Positions 53,773-62,810 are shown, counted from the first letter of the stretch. The stretch: 64,000 nucleotides of DNA from Aphodovivens sp036306585 (GCA_036306585.1 JAXJZF010000007.1:62001-126000), one strand, 5' to 3'. The notes: generated by a model from the sequence alone, not told the origin. Numbers and translations are program-made.

Positions 53773-55188
53773 CTATTTATACACCTTCGGCAAGCGCATC
53801 CCGAAGCCGCATGCCAGTTCGTAATTGATGGTGCCCAGGGTGTCGGCAAGCTCGTCAAGGGCGATCTCGGCGTTGCCCTGGCGCCCCACCAGCAGCACCT
53901 CGTCGCCGATCTGCGGGTCCAGACGGCGGCGCGTGCCGTATATGCGCATGTCGACCTCGAACATGCACATGTCCATGCAGATCCGGCCCACCTGGCGGCA
54001 GCGTCGTCCATCGAGGATCACGTCGCAGCGGCCCGACAGCCCATGGGACAGTCCGTCGGCGTACCCTAGGGGCAGGGTGCAGATCTTCACGCTGCCGGGG
54101 CTGCGATATTCCAAACCGTAGCTCACGCCTTCGCCCAACGGCACCGTGCGCACATCGGCGATACGCGCGTGCACGCTCATGGCAGGGCGCAGGTCCATCA
54201 AGGGCCGCGTGGCGTCGGAAGCATGCAGGCCGTACATCGAGATGCCCAGACGCGCCATGTCGAATTGGATGTCGCCGAAGCGTGCGCCGGCGGCGGTGTT
54301 GGCGCAGTGGACGATGCCCGGGTTGATGCCCGACGCACGCAGCGCCGCGATCGCCTCAATGAAATGCTTCGCCTGGATCTGGAAGTCGAGCAGCTCGGAC
54401 GAATCGGCCGTGGCGAAATGGGTGAACACGCCGGTGAGATCGAGAGCGCGATGGAAGCCCACTTGCGTCATGAACTCGATCACCTGATCGTGGCGCACCC
54501 CGATGCGATTCATACCGGTGTTAACTGCCAGATGGTACGGGGCGCGCAAGCCGAACTCATCGGCAGTCTCGGCATAGGCGATGGCGAACTCCGGCGTGTA
54601 TACCGCCGGGGTGATCTTGTAGGCGAGCAGAAGCGGCGCCGTCGTGGCGGGAGGTTCGGACAAGACGAGGATGGGCGCATTGATCAGCGCCTCGCGCAGC
54701 GCGATGGCCTCGTCCACCGTGGCGACGCCCAGCCATTCCGCGCCGGCGCTGAGCGCCGTGCGCGCCACCTGCACGGCGCCATGGCCGTACCCGTCCGCCT
54801 TCACGACGGCCATCAGGCGCGTTCCGCTTTTCAGGCGACGGCGGAACTGCGCAACATTGTGGCGGATCGCCGACAGATCGACCTCCACCCATGCCCAACG
54901 GCGATCGGTGGCGGATATGGTGCGCAGCTTATCCGGATCGAATTGGAGAGAGCCCGACTCGTCGCGCTCGTGGTCGCGCGCGTACTGGAACGCGCCTTGC
55001 GCGACCGTGCTCACCTTCGATGGGCTGAACGGGTATTTCGTGGAAGGGCCGTTGCCCACGTTGGAGCGGGCATGCGATGCAGCATTCGGGCCGACCGGTG
55101 TATGACCCACGCTGACGCTTGCCGGGATGAAGCCCGGCTTGCGCCGTGCGAACCCGGTGAACCCGTTCAGCGGCTCTTCTTCGGTCAC
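53773..55188 (-). CDS. alr: Alanine racemase with long N-terminal extension
   Basis: Interconverts L- and D-alanine for peptidoglycan. The 471-residue protein has the PLP Lys130 in AVVKADGYGHG, GMNRIGVR, and C-terminal GRICMDMCMFEVD with GVSYGLEYRS. About 92 extra residues (Pro/Ser-rich, low complexity) precede the usual start. The GTG 55188 has GAGGAGG seven nt upstream, so the extension seems real; an internal start near residue 92 cannot be excluded. Its catalytic domain length is otherwise normal (about 380). Confidence 0.93.
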   Translation of the reverse strand: MTEEEPLNGFTGFARRKPGFIPASVSVGHTPVGPNAASHARSNVGNGPSTKYPFSPSKVSTVAQGAFQYARDHERDESGSLQFDPDKLRTISATDRRWAWVEVDLSAIRHNVAQFRRRLKSGTRLMAVVKADGYGHGAVQVARTALSAGAEWLGVATVDEAIALREALINAPILVLSEPPATTAPLLLAYKITPAVYTPEFAIAYAETADEFGLRAPYHLAVNTGMNRIGVRHDQVIEFMTQVGFHRALDLTGVFTHFATADSSELLDFQIQAKHFIEAIAALRASGINPGIVHCANTAAGARFGDIQFDMARLGISMYGLHASDATRPLMDLRPAMSVHARIADVRTVPLGEGVSYGLEYRSPGSVKICTLPLGYADGLSHGLSGRCDVILDGRRCRQVGRICMDMCMFEVDMRIYGTRRRLDPQIGDEVLLVGRQGNAEIALDELADTLGTINYELACGFGMRLPKVYK

Positions 55189-55277
55189 TGCGCCTCCTCT
55201 TCCGTCAATCGGGCATCAGTATAGCACTGGCGAACATCCCCAACGCCTCGCCCGACGGGCGTTGGCCCGATAACGAA

Positions 55278-55300
55278 AACACCCCATATCGGGGTGCTTT
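55278..55300 (-). terminator. Terminator after the mog gene
   Basis: GCACCCC pairs with GGGGTG (loop GATAT-like), then TTTTCG on the minus strand. Confidence 0.65.
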
Positions 55301-55350
55301 CGAAACGATTTGCATCAGGAGACTGCGGCACACGCCGCGCCGGCCAAGGC

Positions 55351-55833
55351 CTAGTGGCCGCCGCCTGCCATCATCTTGGCGGCATGCGGAAGCGCGGCAA
55401 CGACGCCTTCCCAGTTCTCGCGCGCAGCCTTCTCGCTGCCGGGCAGGTTGATGACCAGATGGCGCCCGCGTTGCATGCAGAGCGCGCGGGAAAGCATGGC
55501 GAACGGGGTGATCGCCAGCGAATGCGCACGCATCGCCTCGGCGATGCCGGGAACGTTGCGCTCGCACACGTCCATCGTTGCTTCAGGCGTCACGTCGCGC
55601 AGCGAAAGACCGCTGCCGCCGCAGGTGAGGACGATATCAACATCCAGGTTGTCGCAGGCATCCACGATGGCGGCGGAGATATCGGCGCGCTCGTCCTTCA
55701 CCACCACATGGTTCTTGCACTCCCAACCGCTCTCGGCGATGAGCGACTCCAGGGCCGCGCCGGCCGTATCTTCCTTCATGCTACGAGTGTCCGAGCACGT
55801 GATTATCGCAAACGTCAAAACAGGTTCCGCCAT
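55351..55833 (-). CDS. MogA/MoaB-type molybdopterin adenylyltransferase
   Basis: Adenylates molybdopterin before molybdenum insertion. The 160-residue protein has ITCSDTR, LTCGGSGLSLRDVTPEAT (the catalytic Asp and Ser region) and VINLPGSEKAARENW. ATG 55833 follows AGGAGATCCGGG. The moeA gene precedes it on this strand by 110 bp, giving a molybdenum cofactor pair. MogA and MoaB are hard to separate from sequence alone. Confidence 0.9.
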   Translation of the reverse strand: MAEPVLTFAIITCSDTRSMKEDTAGAALESLIAESGWECKNHVVVKDERADISAAIVDACDNLDVDIVLTCGGSGLSLRDVTPEATMDVCERNVPGIAEAMRAHSLAITPFAMLSRALCMQRGRHLVINLPGSEKAARENWEGVVAALPHAAKMMAGGGH

Positions 55834-55943
55834 CCCGGATCTCCTTCCGCACTTTTTCCTTCCCCGTCTGAAACGATGCTGCAAGAACGCTCGGTGCTCC
55901 AGCCCCCGGAGGAGAGGCCCCGATGAACTCGCAGCCCCTTCAG

Positions 55944-57200
55944 CTAGATAACAGTCTCTTCCGCAACATCGAGGATGACGCACTCCACCAGGTCGCCGGC
56001 GCTGCGCCCGCCCTGACCCTCCGGCAGAACCGCCATGCAGTTACTGCGTTGGATGACACCGAACAGACCCGAGCTCTGGTTCTTCGCGGGCTCGACGATG
56101 TAGCCGTCCTCGGGATCCTTGCGCAGCGTGGAGCGAAGGAACAGGCGGCGTGCATCGTTTTTCTTGGTGTCGCGCGCCAATTTGGCCATGAGTTTCGGAC
56201 GCTCGAAGCAGCTGTAGCCCTGCATCTTGCGCAGCGCGGGGCGAATGATCATCTCGAAACCGCAGTAAGCGGCGGCTGGATTGCCGGGCAGCCCGAACAC
56301 GGGAGTGCCCTTCACCACGCCGAACGTCTGCGCCTTGCCCGGGCGCATGTTCACGGTGGTCATCATCAGCTCGCCGAGTTCCTCGACAACCGGCTTGATG
56401 AAGTCGAAGTCGCCGTTAGAGGCGCCGCCGCTAGTTACGATGAAGTCGTAGTCGTACGTCGCGTCGGACACCACCTTCGCCAGTGCCGCCTCGTCGTCGG
56501 GGACGATAGGAAGGATGGTGGGCACGGCGCCTGCCGCCTGTGCGCAAGCTGCCAGCGCATAGCTGTTGGAGTTGCGGATCTTGCCGGGCGTGGGCTTCTC
56601 GGTGGGATCGAGCAACTCCGAGCCGATGGCGATGATCGCCACGCGCGGACGGCGGTGCACTGGCACCTGGATGATGCCGCAGCCGGCGAGGAAGCCTGCG
56701 CCGGCGGAGCCGATCACCTCGCCGCGGGAAACGACAACCTCGCCCGCCTTGGCCTCCTCGCCCGCTTGGCGGACATTGGAGCCCAGCTTAGTGGGGGCAT
56801 CGAAGGCGACGCGGCTGCCGGGCTTGCCGTCGCCGGACACCACGCCGACGATCTCGTACTTCACCACGGAATCTGCCGCGCCGGGCAGCGGAGCACCGGT
56901 CATGATGCGCACGCACTGGCCCTCGCCAATGGGACCGTCGTAGGTTTCGCCGGCAGCAACCTCGGCGATGACATCGAGCTCGACCGGATCCTCGACAGTC
57001 GCGTTCTCCAGCTCGGCAGCCCGCAAAGCGAAACCATCCATCGCCGAATGGGCGAACGGCGACACATCGATGTCGCTTCTCAAATCTTCCGCGGACACGC
57101 GGCCCACCGCATCGAGCAGGCCCACCGTTTCGACGGGAAGCGGCTCCACCTGCGACAGAACCAGCTCTCGCGCTTCTTCCAGCGAGATCATCTCCGCCAT
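55944..57200 (-). CDS. moeA: Molybdopterin molybdenumtransferase MoeA
   Basis: Inserts molybdate into molybdopterin-AMP. The 418-residue protein has the MoeA domain 1 start (EEARELVLSQVEPL, DVSPFAHSAMDGFALR), domain 3 with TSGGASNGDFDF and VFGLPGNPAAAYCGFE, and the C-terminal domain 4. MTGAPLPGAADSVVKYE is also typical. ATG 57200 is preceded by AAAGGGG; Met4 is an alternative. A TATAAT element lies at 57268-57273 on this strand. Confidence 0.95.
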   Translation of the reverse strand: MAEMISLEEARELVLSQVEPLPVETVGLLDAVGRVSAEDLRSDIDVSPFAHSAMDGFALRAAELENATVEDPVELDVIAEVAAGETYDGPIGEGQCVRIMTGAPLPGAADSVVKYEIVGVVSGDGKPGSRVAFDAPTKLGSNVRQAGEEAKAGEVVVSRGEVIGSAGAGFLAGCGIIQVPVHRRPRVAIIAIGSELLDPTEKPTPGKIRNSNSYALAACAQAAGAVPTILPIVPDDEAALAKVVSDATYDYDFIVTSGGASNGDFDFIKPVVEELGELMMTTVNMRPGKAQTFGVVKGTPVFGLPGNPAAAYCGFEMIIRPALRKMQGYSCFERPKLMAKLARDTKKNDARRLFLRSTLRKDPEDGYIVEPAKNQSSGLFGVIQRSNCMAVLPEGQGGRSAGDLVECVILDVAEETVI

Positions 57201-57267
57201 GAACTACCCCTTTCGGTAAAGAGCCGCCGGGCGCAGCGCCCCAGCGGCATTCATTTCTCGTTCGTTC

Positions 57268-57273
57268 ATTATA
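57268..57273 (-). promoter_or_regulatory. -10 element of moeA
   Basis: TATAAT on the minus strand, 67 bp upstream of the ATG. Weak -35. Confidence 0.45.
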
Positions 57274-57518
57274 GCGTTCTTAGGATGATTCATACACGCC
57301 CAATGCAAAAAGCCCAGCACCCAGATTAAGGGGTCGTGCGTGCACCGCGCGGTTCGGTTCAGCTCGCTGCGGCAGGAAGGTCAAGATAGAGCATAGACGG
57401 CTGAAGGGGCCGGAGGTGCGTCGAGTTGCCGCGAAGGCTTTCCATGGCGTACTTCAGTGCGCAAGGAAAGCTCGAAGCGACATGGCTGCATGCCTCAAGC
57501 CCTTTCAGCGAACAAGCG

Positions 57519-57545
57519 GTTTCGTCGGCCCCATGCCGACGAAAC
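57519..57545. terminator. Hairpin after eno
   Basis: Eleven-bp stem GTTTCGTCGGC / GCCGACGAAAC around a 5-nt loop, just after the eno stop. No T-run. Confidence 0.5.
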
Positions 57546-57549
57546 TCCC

Positions 57550-58839
57550 CTATTTGATGTTGTAGAACGCGCTCCAACCGGAGTAGAGGGCGTCGCCGTC
57601 GAGTTCTTCTTCGATGCGGAGAAGCTGGTTGTACTTGGCGACGCGGTCGGAACGGCAGGGGGCGCCGGTCTTGATCTGGCCGGCGTTGGTGGCGACGGAC
57701 AGGTCGGCGATGGTGGTGTCCTCGGTTTCGCCGGAGCGATGCGAGACGATGCAGGCATAGCCGGCGCGCTTCGCCATCTCCATGGCGTCAAGCGCCTCGG
57801 AGAGGCTGCCGATCTGGTTAACCTTCACCAGAATGGCGTTGGCGCAGCCCAGCTCGATGCCCTTCGCCAGGCGCTCGGAGTTGGTGACGAACAGGTCGTC
57901 GCCCACCAGCTGCACCTTGCCGCCGATGCGGTCGGTCAGCTTCTTCCAGCCATCCCAATCCTCCTCGGCCATACCGTCCTCGATGGAGATGATGGGGTAT
58001 TTCTCCACCAGCGCGGCCCAATAGTCGACCATCTCGTCGCTAGTGAGCTCGCGCCCTTCGCCTGCCAGCACGTACTTCTTCTTGTCGGCGTCGTAGAACT
58101 CGGTGGAAGCCGGATCCATGGCGAACATGATGTCCTTGCCGGGCTCGTATCCAGCCTGCTCGCAGGCCTTCACCAGATACTGCAGAGGCTCCTCGTTGGT
58201 GACGAAGTTCGGGGCGAAGCCGCCCTCGTCGCCCACGCCGCCGCCCAAGCCGGCGTCATGCAGCACCTTCTTCAGCGTGTGGTAGATCTCGGCGCACCAG
58301 CGCAGCGCCTCGGCGAAGGACGTGGCGCCAACCGGCATGACCATGAACTCCTGGAAGTCCACGTTGTTGTCGGCATGCACGCCGCCGTTGAGGATGTTCA
58401 TCATGGGCGTGGGAAGCGTATGGGCGTTCACGCCGCCGATGTACTTGTACAGGGGCAGGTCCGCTGAATCAGCGGCGGCCTTCGCGCAGGCCAGCGATGC
58501 GCCCAGGATGGCGTTGGCGCCCAGCGCGCCCTTGTTGTGGGTGCCGTCCAGCTCGAGCATGATCTCGTCGATCGTGCGCTGGTCGCCCGCTTCGACGCCC
58601 ACCAGGGCGTCGGCGATCTCGCCGTTCACGTGGGAGACGGCATTTTGGACGCCCTTGCCCATATAACGGTTCTTGTCGCCGTCGCGCAGCTCGACAGCCT
58701 CGAATGCGCCGGTGGAGGCACCGGAGGGAACCGCCGCCCTCCCGAACGAGCCGTCGTCCAGCACAACCTCGACCTCGACGGTGGGGTTGCCGCGAGAATC
58801 CAGCACTTCACGACCGAACACATCGATGATGACGCTCAT
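57550..58839 (-). CDS. eno: Enolase
   Basis: Interconverts 2-phosphoglycerate and phosphoenolpyruvate. The 429-residue protein has DSRGNPTVEVEVVL, SGASTGAFEAVELRDGD, DEGGFAPN, the metal-binding SIEDGMAEEDWDGW and LVKVNQIGSLSEAL with the catalytic Lys, plus SHRSGETED. ATG 58839 has TTGAGGAGG upstream. Cytoplasmic; often also surface-exposed, which the sequence cannot show. Confidence 0.97.
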   Translation of the reverse strand: MSVIIDVFGREVLDSRGNPTVEVEVVLDDGSFGRAAVPSGASTGAFEAVELRDGDKNRYMGKGVQNAVSHVNGEIADALVGVEAGDQRTIDEIMLELDGTHNKGALGANAILGASLACAKAAADSADLPLYKYIGGVNAHTLPTPMMNILNGGVHADNNVDFQEFMVMPVGATSFAEALRWCAEIYHTLKKVLHDAGLGGGVGDEGGFAPNFVTNEEPLQYLVKACEQAGYEPGKDIMFAMDPASTEFYDADKKKYVLAGEGRELTSDEMVDYWAALVEKYPIISIEDGMAEEDWDGWKKLTDRIGGKVQLVGDDLFVTNSERLAKGIELGCANAILVKVNQIGSLSEALDAMEMAKRAGYACIVSHRSGETEDTTIADLSVATNAGQIKTGAPCRSDRVAKYNQLLRIEEELDGDALYSGWSAFYNIK

Positions 58840-58880
58840 TGCATGCCTCCTCAAGCATAGCCAACTCAACTGCGCTCATT

Positions 58881-59738
58881 CTACCCCAACACGGTCACCA
58901 CCACGCAGGCGACCACGCCCGCTATGAGAACCGCGGCGCTTGACGCGGTGAAAGGCCGGATGGCAAGCGATGTGGGTTCGACGCCCGGTGCTCCATAGCA
59001 GCGCGCATCCATGGCAACCGCCAAGCTGTCAGCACGGCGGAACATCCCTACGAATAGCGGGATCAGAACCGTCGCCCATGCGCGGAGACGCGTCGTCAGC
59101 CCGCCATCGGAAAATGCCGCGCCGCGCGACCATTGCGCATCGTGGATGCGCCCCAACTCCTCCGCGACCAGCGGGATGAAGCGCAGCGCAACGGAAAGGA
59201 CCGACGCCGCATCGTCCACCGGCACATGCAATCGGCGCAGGGGCCGTAGAAAGCTGGAGAATGCAGCGGTCAAATCGGTTGAGGTGGTGGTGAAGCTCAC
59301 CAACAGGCTCGCAACCACCAAAAGAACGATGCGTACCGCGTAGAAGCACCCGCGTGCAAATCCGGCCGGCACGAATCCAAACGACCCGGCGATGGTCAAC
59401 GACGGGGTATCTTGCAGGATCCCGGAGGAAACCGCTCCCAAACCGCCCGGGCCTGTCGCACGAGCCGCCGCTTCGGCATCGAAGGAAAACGCGTTGAAGA
59501 CGATGGCGCATCCGGCGATGACCATCAAGGGGACGGATAAAAACAGCAAGCGCCCCGGTGCAATGCGCGCGGCGGCTAAGGCGGCGCCGAACGCGGCAGC
59601 GCACACGGCAAGTGCCCACCAGCTTTGGATTAGGAACAACGTGATCGAATACGTCAGAAGCAGGAGTGTCTTCACCCGTGCATCGCAGGCATGCAGAGGC
59701 GAATCGCCTGCTATGTAGGTGCTTATCCTGATATTCAT
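58881..59738 (-). CDS. ecfT: ECF transporter transmembrane subunit EcfT
   Basis: Membrane coupling subunit of energy-coupling-factor vitamin importers. The 285-residue protein has five or six helices, the coupling helix with DAQWSRGAAF (an xRG-like first motif) and ADSLAVAMDARCYG (the second ARG-like motif reads ARC here). Its usual partner ATPases EcfA1 and EcfA2 are not adjacent. It lies after rplQ, where Firmicutes have ecfA1-ecfA2-ecfT, but across a strong terminator. CATACT sits 7 nt upstream of ATG 59738. Confidence 0.85.
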   Translation of the reverse strand: MNIRISTYIAGDSPLHACDARVKTLLLLTYSITLFLIQSWWALAVCAAAFGAALAAARIAPGRLLFLSVPLMVIAGCAIVFNAFSFDAEAAARATGPGGLGAVSSGILQDTPSLTIAGSFGFVPAGFARGCFYAVRIVLLVVASLLVSFTTTSTDLTAAFSSFLRPLRRLHVPVDDAASVLSVALRFIPLVAEELGRIHDAQWSRGAAFSDGGLTTRLRAWATVLIPLFVGMFRRADSLAVAMDARCYGAPGVEPTSLAIRPFTASSAAVLIAGVVACVVVTVLG

Positions 59739-59745
59739 GATTGGA

Positions 59746-59751
59746 AGTATG
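59746..59751 (-). promoter_or_regulatory. -10-like element 7 nt before the ecfT ATG
   Basis: CATACT on the minus strand, one base from TATACT, with 7 nt to ATG and no ribosome site. Confidence 0.35.
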
Positions 59752-59774
59752 CCATATCGCCCCATGGAATAAAA

Positions 59775-59804
59775 AAGTCCCGACCGAAAATCCGGTCGGG
59801 ACTT
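59775..59804 (-). terminator. Terminator after rplQ
   Basis: AAGTCCCGACCG pairs with CGGTCGGGACTT, then TTTTATTCC on the minus strand. Ends the ribosomal protein operon. Confidence 0.88.
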
Positions 59805-59829
59805 CTCAATCAGCTATGAGCAGGCGAGG

Positions 59830-60369
59830 TTACTTCTCCTCGGTCTTCTCCTCCGCGGGGGCTTCCTCGGTTGCCTCGGCGGCTTCCTCAGCAGGAGCCT
59901 CCTCAACTTCCTCGGCAGCCTCCTCAGCCTTAGCCTCGGCCTCTTCCTTAGCGGCCTTCTTCGGAGCAGCCTTCTTGGCGGGCTTCTCGTCGGCCTTCTT
60001 GGCCACAGGCTCGGTCACAAGCTCCATGATGACCATGGGAGCGTTGTCGCCCTTGCGGAAACCGAGCTTGATGATGCGGGTGTATCCGCCCTGGCGGTCC
60101 TGGAACATGCCCTGTTTGACCTTCTCGAAGATCTCGCGGACAACTTCCTTCTTGCCGCCCAGGTAGGCGATGGCAAGGCGACGGGAATGCAGGTCGCCCT
60201 TCTTCGCCCAGGTGATGATCTTGTCAACGTCGGGACGAATCTCCTTGGCGCGCGACTCGACCGTCTTGATGCGGTCGTTCATCAGCAGCGAGGTCACCAG
60301 GCTGCGCTTCATAGCCTTGGTGTGGCTGTAGTCGGTGCCCAGCTTGCGCCCCTTCTTGTAATGTCTCAT
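59830..60369 (-). CDS. rplQ: Ribosomal protein L17 with acidic C-terminal tail
   Basis: A 179-residue large-subunit protein. The first 120 residues are normal L17 (MRHYKKGRKLGTDYSHTKAM, then YLGGKKEVVREIFEKV and GFRKGDNAPMVIMELV). The last 60 residues are a Lys/Ala stretch turning into Glu/Ala repeats (AEEAAEEVEEAPAEE), a tail absent from most L17 proteins. Cotranscribed last in infA-rpmJ-rpsM-rpsK-rpsD-rpoA-rplQ. Confidence 0.97.
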   Translation of the reverse strand: MRHYKKGRKLGTDYSHTKAMKRSLVTSLLMNDRIKTVESRAKEIRPDVDKIITWAKKGDLHSRRLAIAYLGGKKEVVREIFEKVKQGMFQDRQGGYTRIIKLGFRKGDNAPMVIMELVTEPVAKKADEKPAKKAAPKKAAKEEAEAKAEEAAEEVEEAPAEEAAEATEEAPAEEKTEEK

Positions 60370-60382
60370 GATCTCGTATCTC

Positions 60383-61333
60383 CTATTGCTTCAAGTTGAG
60401 GTCCATGGAAATGAGCTTGTCCTTCACTTCCTCGATGGACTTCGCACCAAAGTTCCTGATGTTCAGCAGATCGTTCTCGGAGAACTCGACCAGCTGGCGC
60501 ACGGAATGGATGCCGGCGCGCTTCAGGCAGTTGTACGAACGAACCGACAGGTCCAGATCCTCGATCTGCTTGTCAAGCTCGGCGTTGGTCTCCTGGCCCT
60601 CGGGAGCGAAGATGGACGGGACCTCGCCCTCTTCCTCGTCCGAGTTGTCGGACAGGCTCAGGAATGCGCCCATGTACTGGTTGATGATGTTGGCGGCACG
60701 GCAAACGGCCTCGGTGGGCACGATGCTGCCATCGGTCTCAACTTCCAGCACCAGCTTGTCGTAGTCGGTGCGCTGGCCCACGCGGGTGTCGGTCACGTTG
60801 AGCGTGCAACGGCGCACGGGCGAGAACAGCGAGTCGACGTGGATGACGCCGATCGGGTCCTCGGTGCGCTTGTTGCGCTCGGCGGACACGTAGCCGCGGC
60901 CCACGCCGATGCGGATGGTCATGTCGAGCGTGCCGCCATCGGCGACCGTCGCGATGACATGCTCCGGATTGACCAGCGTGAACTCGGTGGGCACTTCCAG
61001 ATCGGCGCCCGTGACCGTGCAGGGGCCGTCGATCTTCACGTGGGCGGTAGCCTCCTCAACCTCGTCGTTGAGAGCAGCGAAGACCAGGCCCTTCACGTTC
61101 AGGACGATATCGGTGATGTCCTCGATAACGCCCTCCGCGGTGGTGAACTCGTGCTGCACGCCTTCGATCTGGATGGCGGTTGCCTTGGCACCGTCAAGCG
61201 ACGAAAGCAGAACGCGACGCATGCAGTTGCCGAGCGTGTAGCCATAACCACGCTCCAGCGGCTCCACAATGAAACGCGCTACGGTATCGTTGACCTCTTC
61301 CGTGGTTACCGTCGGCCTCATGAACTCTGTCAT
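60383..61333 (-). CDS. rpoA: RNA polymerase alpha subunit
   Basis: Assembles RNA polymerase and contacts UP elements. The 316-residue protein has the N-terminal dimerisation domain (FIVEPLERGYGYTLGNCMRRVLLSSL), a flexible acidic linker (LSDNSDEEEGEVPS) and the C-terminal helix-hairpin-helix domain (LKRAGIHSVRQLVEFSENDLLNIRNFG). ATG 61333 has AAGGAGG upstream; a TTG three codons earlier has no spacing for it. Confidence 0.97.
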   Translation of the reverse strand: MTEFMRPTVTTEEVNDTVARFIVEPLERGYGYTLGNCMRRVLLSSLDGAKATAIQIEGVQHEFTTAEGVIEDITDIVLNVKGLVFAALNDEVEEATAHVKIDGPCTVTGADLEVPTEFTLVNPEHVIATVADGGTLDMTIRIGVGRGYVSAERNKRTEDPIGVIHVDSLFSPVRRCTLNVTDTRVGQRTDYDKLVLEVETDGSIVPTEAVCRAANIINQYMGAFLSLSDNSDEEEGEVPSIFAPEGQETNAELDKQIEDLDLSVRSYNCLKRAGIHSVRQLVEFSENDLLNIRNFGAKSIEEVKDKLISMDLNLKQ

Positions 61334-61362
61334 GTTGTGCAAGCCTCCTTACTGCGCGGCGA

Positions 61363-61992
61363 TTAGTTCTTCGAGTAAAGTTCGACGATGAGCTGTTCGC
61401 GGATGTCCAGATCGATCTGATCGCGCTGCGGCAGGGCGAGCACGCTGCCCTGCAGCTTCTCGATGTCAACCTCGAGCCAAGCAGGCACCTGAACGCGCTC
61501 ATTGCTGATGAGAGCGCTCTTGATGACCAGCATCTCCTTAGCCTTGGGGGCGACGGAGATCAGGTCGCCGGGGCGCACGCGGAACGAGGGGATGTCGACG
61601 CGGCGGCCATTCACATGGATGTGACCATGACGGACCTGCTGACGAGCCTCGGCGCGAGACTTGGCGAAGCCCAGGCGGTACACGACGTTATCCAGGCGGG
61701 TCTCCAGGATGACCAGCAAGTTCTCGCCCGTGACGCCCTGCTTGCGGGAAGCAATGTCGTAGTAGGCGCGGAACTGCTTCTCCAGGACGCCGTAGATGCG
61801 CTTGGTCTTCTGCTTCTCACGCAGCTGGATCAAGTATTCGTTTTCCTTCACGCGCTTGCGGCCGGCCTCGCCGGGGGCGTAGGAGCGGCGCTCCATAGCG
61901 CACTTATCGGTGTAGCAGCGGTCGCCCTTCAGGAACAGCTTCGCACCTTCGCGGCGGCACAGCCTGCAGTCAGCTCCAGTATAACGAGCCAT
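61363..61992 (-). CDS. rpsD: Ribosomal protein S4, zinc-binding form
   Basis: A 209-residue 16S rRNA-binding protein that starts 30S assembly. Cysteines at 9, 12, 26 and 31 form a zinc knuckle, the C+ form. The S4 RNA-binding domain follows (RLDNVVYRLGFAKSRAEARQQVRHGHIHVNGRRVDIPS). It is the middle gene of the rps operon; no S4 leader structure is identified. Confidence 0.98.
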   Translation of the reverse strand: MARYTGADCRLCRREGAKLFLKGDRCYTDKCAMERRSYAPGEAGRKRVKENEYLIQLREKQKTKRIYGVLEKQFRAYYDIASRKQGVTGENLLVILETRLDNVVYRLGFAKSRAEARQQVRHGHIHVNGRRVDIPSFRVRPGDLISVAPKAKEMLVIKSALISNERVQVPAWLEVDIEKLQGSVLALPQRDQIDLDIREQLIVELYSKN

Positions 61993-62010
61993 AATGTTAG
62001 ATCCTTTCAG

Positions 62011-62409
62011 TTACACGCGACGACGCTTGCGCGGACGGCAACCGTTGTGCGGGATGGGTGTGCAGTCTTGAATGCTGGAAACTTCCAGACCAGCGGCCTG
62101 CAGCGAGCGGATAGCCGTCTCGCGGCCGGAGCCGGGGCCCTTCACGTACACTGCGACCTTGCGCAGGCCGTGCTCCATCGCCGTCTTGGCGCAGGCCTCA
62201 GCGGCCATCTGCGCTGCGAACGGGGTGGACTTACGGGAGCCCTTGAAGCCGACGGTGCCGGCAGACTGCCACGCGATCACGTTGCCCTGAGGATCGGTGA
62301 TGCTGACGATGGTGTTGTTGAACGTGGACTTGATATGCGCAGCGCCAGTGGCGATGTTCTTACGCTCGGAACGCTTGATGCGCGTGCGCACGTTTTTCTT
62401 CTGAGCCAT
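62011..62409 (-). CDS. rpsK: Ribosomal protein S11
   Basis: A 132-residue platform protein. It has GAAHIKSTFNNTIVSITDPQGN near the start, KSTPFAAQMAAEACAK, KGPGSGRETAIRSLQ and C-terminal DCTPIPHNGCRPRKRRRV. ATG 62409 is preceded by GTGAGGTAGC. Spacing to rpsD and rpsM is 14-18 bp. Nothing unusual. Confidence 0.98.
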   Translation of the reverse strand: MAQKKNVRTRIKRSERKNIATGAAHIKSTFNNTIVSITDPQGNVIAWQSAGTVGFKGSRKSTPFAAQMAAEACAKTAMEHGLRKVAVYVKGPGSGRETAIRSLQAAGLEVSSIQDCTPIPHNGCRPRKRRRV

Positions 62410-62422
62410 TTACGCTACCTCA

Positions 62423-62791
62423 CTACTTCTTCTTGCCGCCGATTTGCTTACGCGGACCCTTGCGGGTGCGTGCGTTCGTGTGCGTGCGCTGACCGCGAAC
62501 GGGCAGGCCGCGACGATGACGCAGGCCTCGGTAGCAACCGATCTCCATGAGGCGCTTCACGTTCTGCTGCACATCGCGACGCAGATCGCCTTCGACATGA
62601 AGGTTGTTCTGGATGTAGTCACGCAGCTTGACGAGCTCCTCTTCGGTAAGATCGTCGGAGCGGGTGTCGGGGTTGATGCCGGTTTCGGCCAGGACCTTCT
62701 TAGAGGTGGTCAGGCCGATGCCGTAAATGTAGGTCAAGGCGATCTCGATGCGCTTATTGCGAGGAAGATCGACACCAACAAGACGTGCCAT
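62423..62791 (-). CDS. rpsM: Ribosomal protein S13
   Basis: A 122-residue head protein with the N-terminal GVDLPRNKRIEIALTYIYGIG and C-terminal RGLRHRRGLPVRGQRTHTNAR, both typical, and a basic tail GPRKQIGGKKK. A Shine-Dalgarno-like GAAAGGGA lies upstream of ATG 62791, and rpmJ is 19 bp upstream. Confidence 0.98.
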   Translation of the reverse strand: MARLVGVDLPRNKRIEIALTYIYGIGLTTSKKVLAETGINPDTRSDDLTEEELVKLRDYIQNNLHVEGDLRRDVQQNVKRLMEIGCYRGLRHRRGLPVRGQRTHTNARTRKGPRKQIGGKKK

Positions 62792-62810
62792 GCTTATATT
62801 CCCTTTCTTC

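Larger units (their letters stand above)
57201..57549 (-). other. 349-bp gap between moeA and eno
   Basis: Holds the moeA promoter region, the eno-end hairpin at 57519-57545 and a weak open frame (57359-57577) that I do not accept as a gene. The middle shows nothing else. Confidence 0.4.

Noticed and set aside
57359..57577. A 72-codon minus-strand frame downstream of eno
   Set aside because: It overlaps the eno end in another frame, has no ribosome site I trust and no recognisable features.
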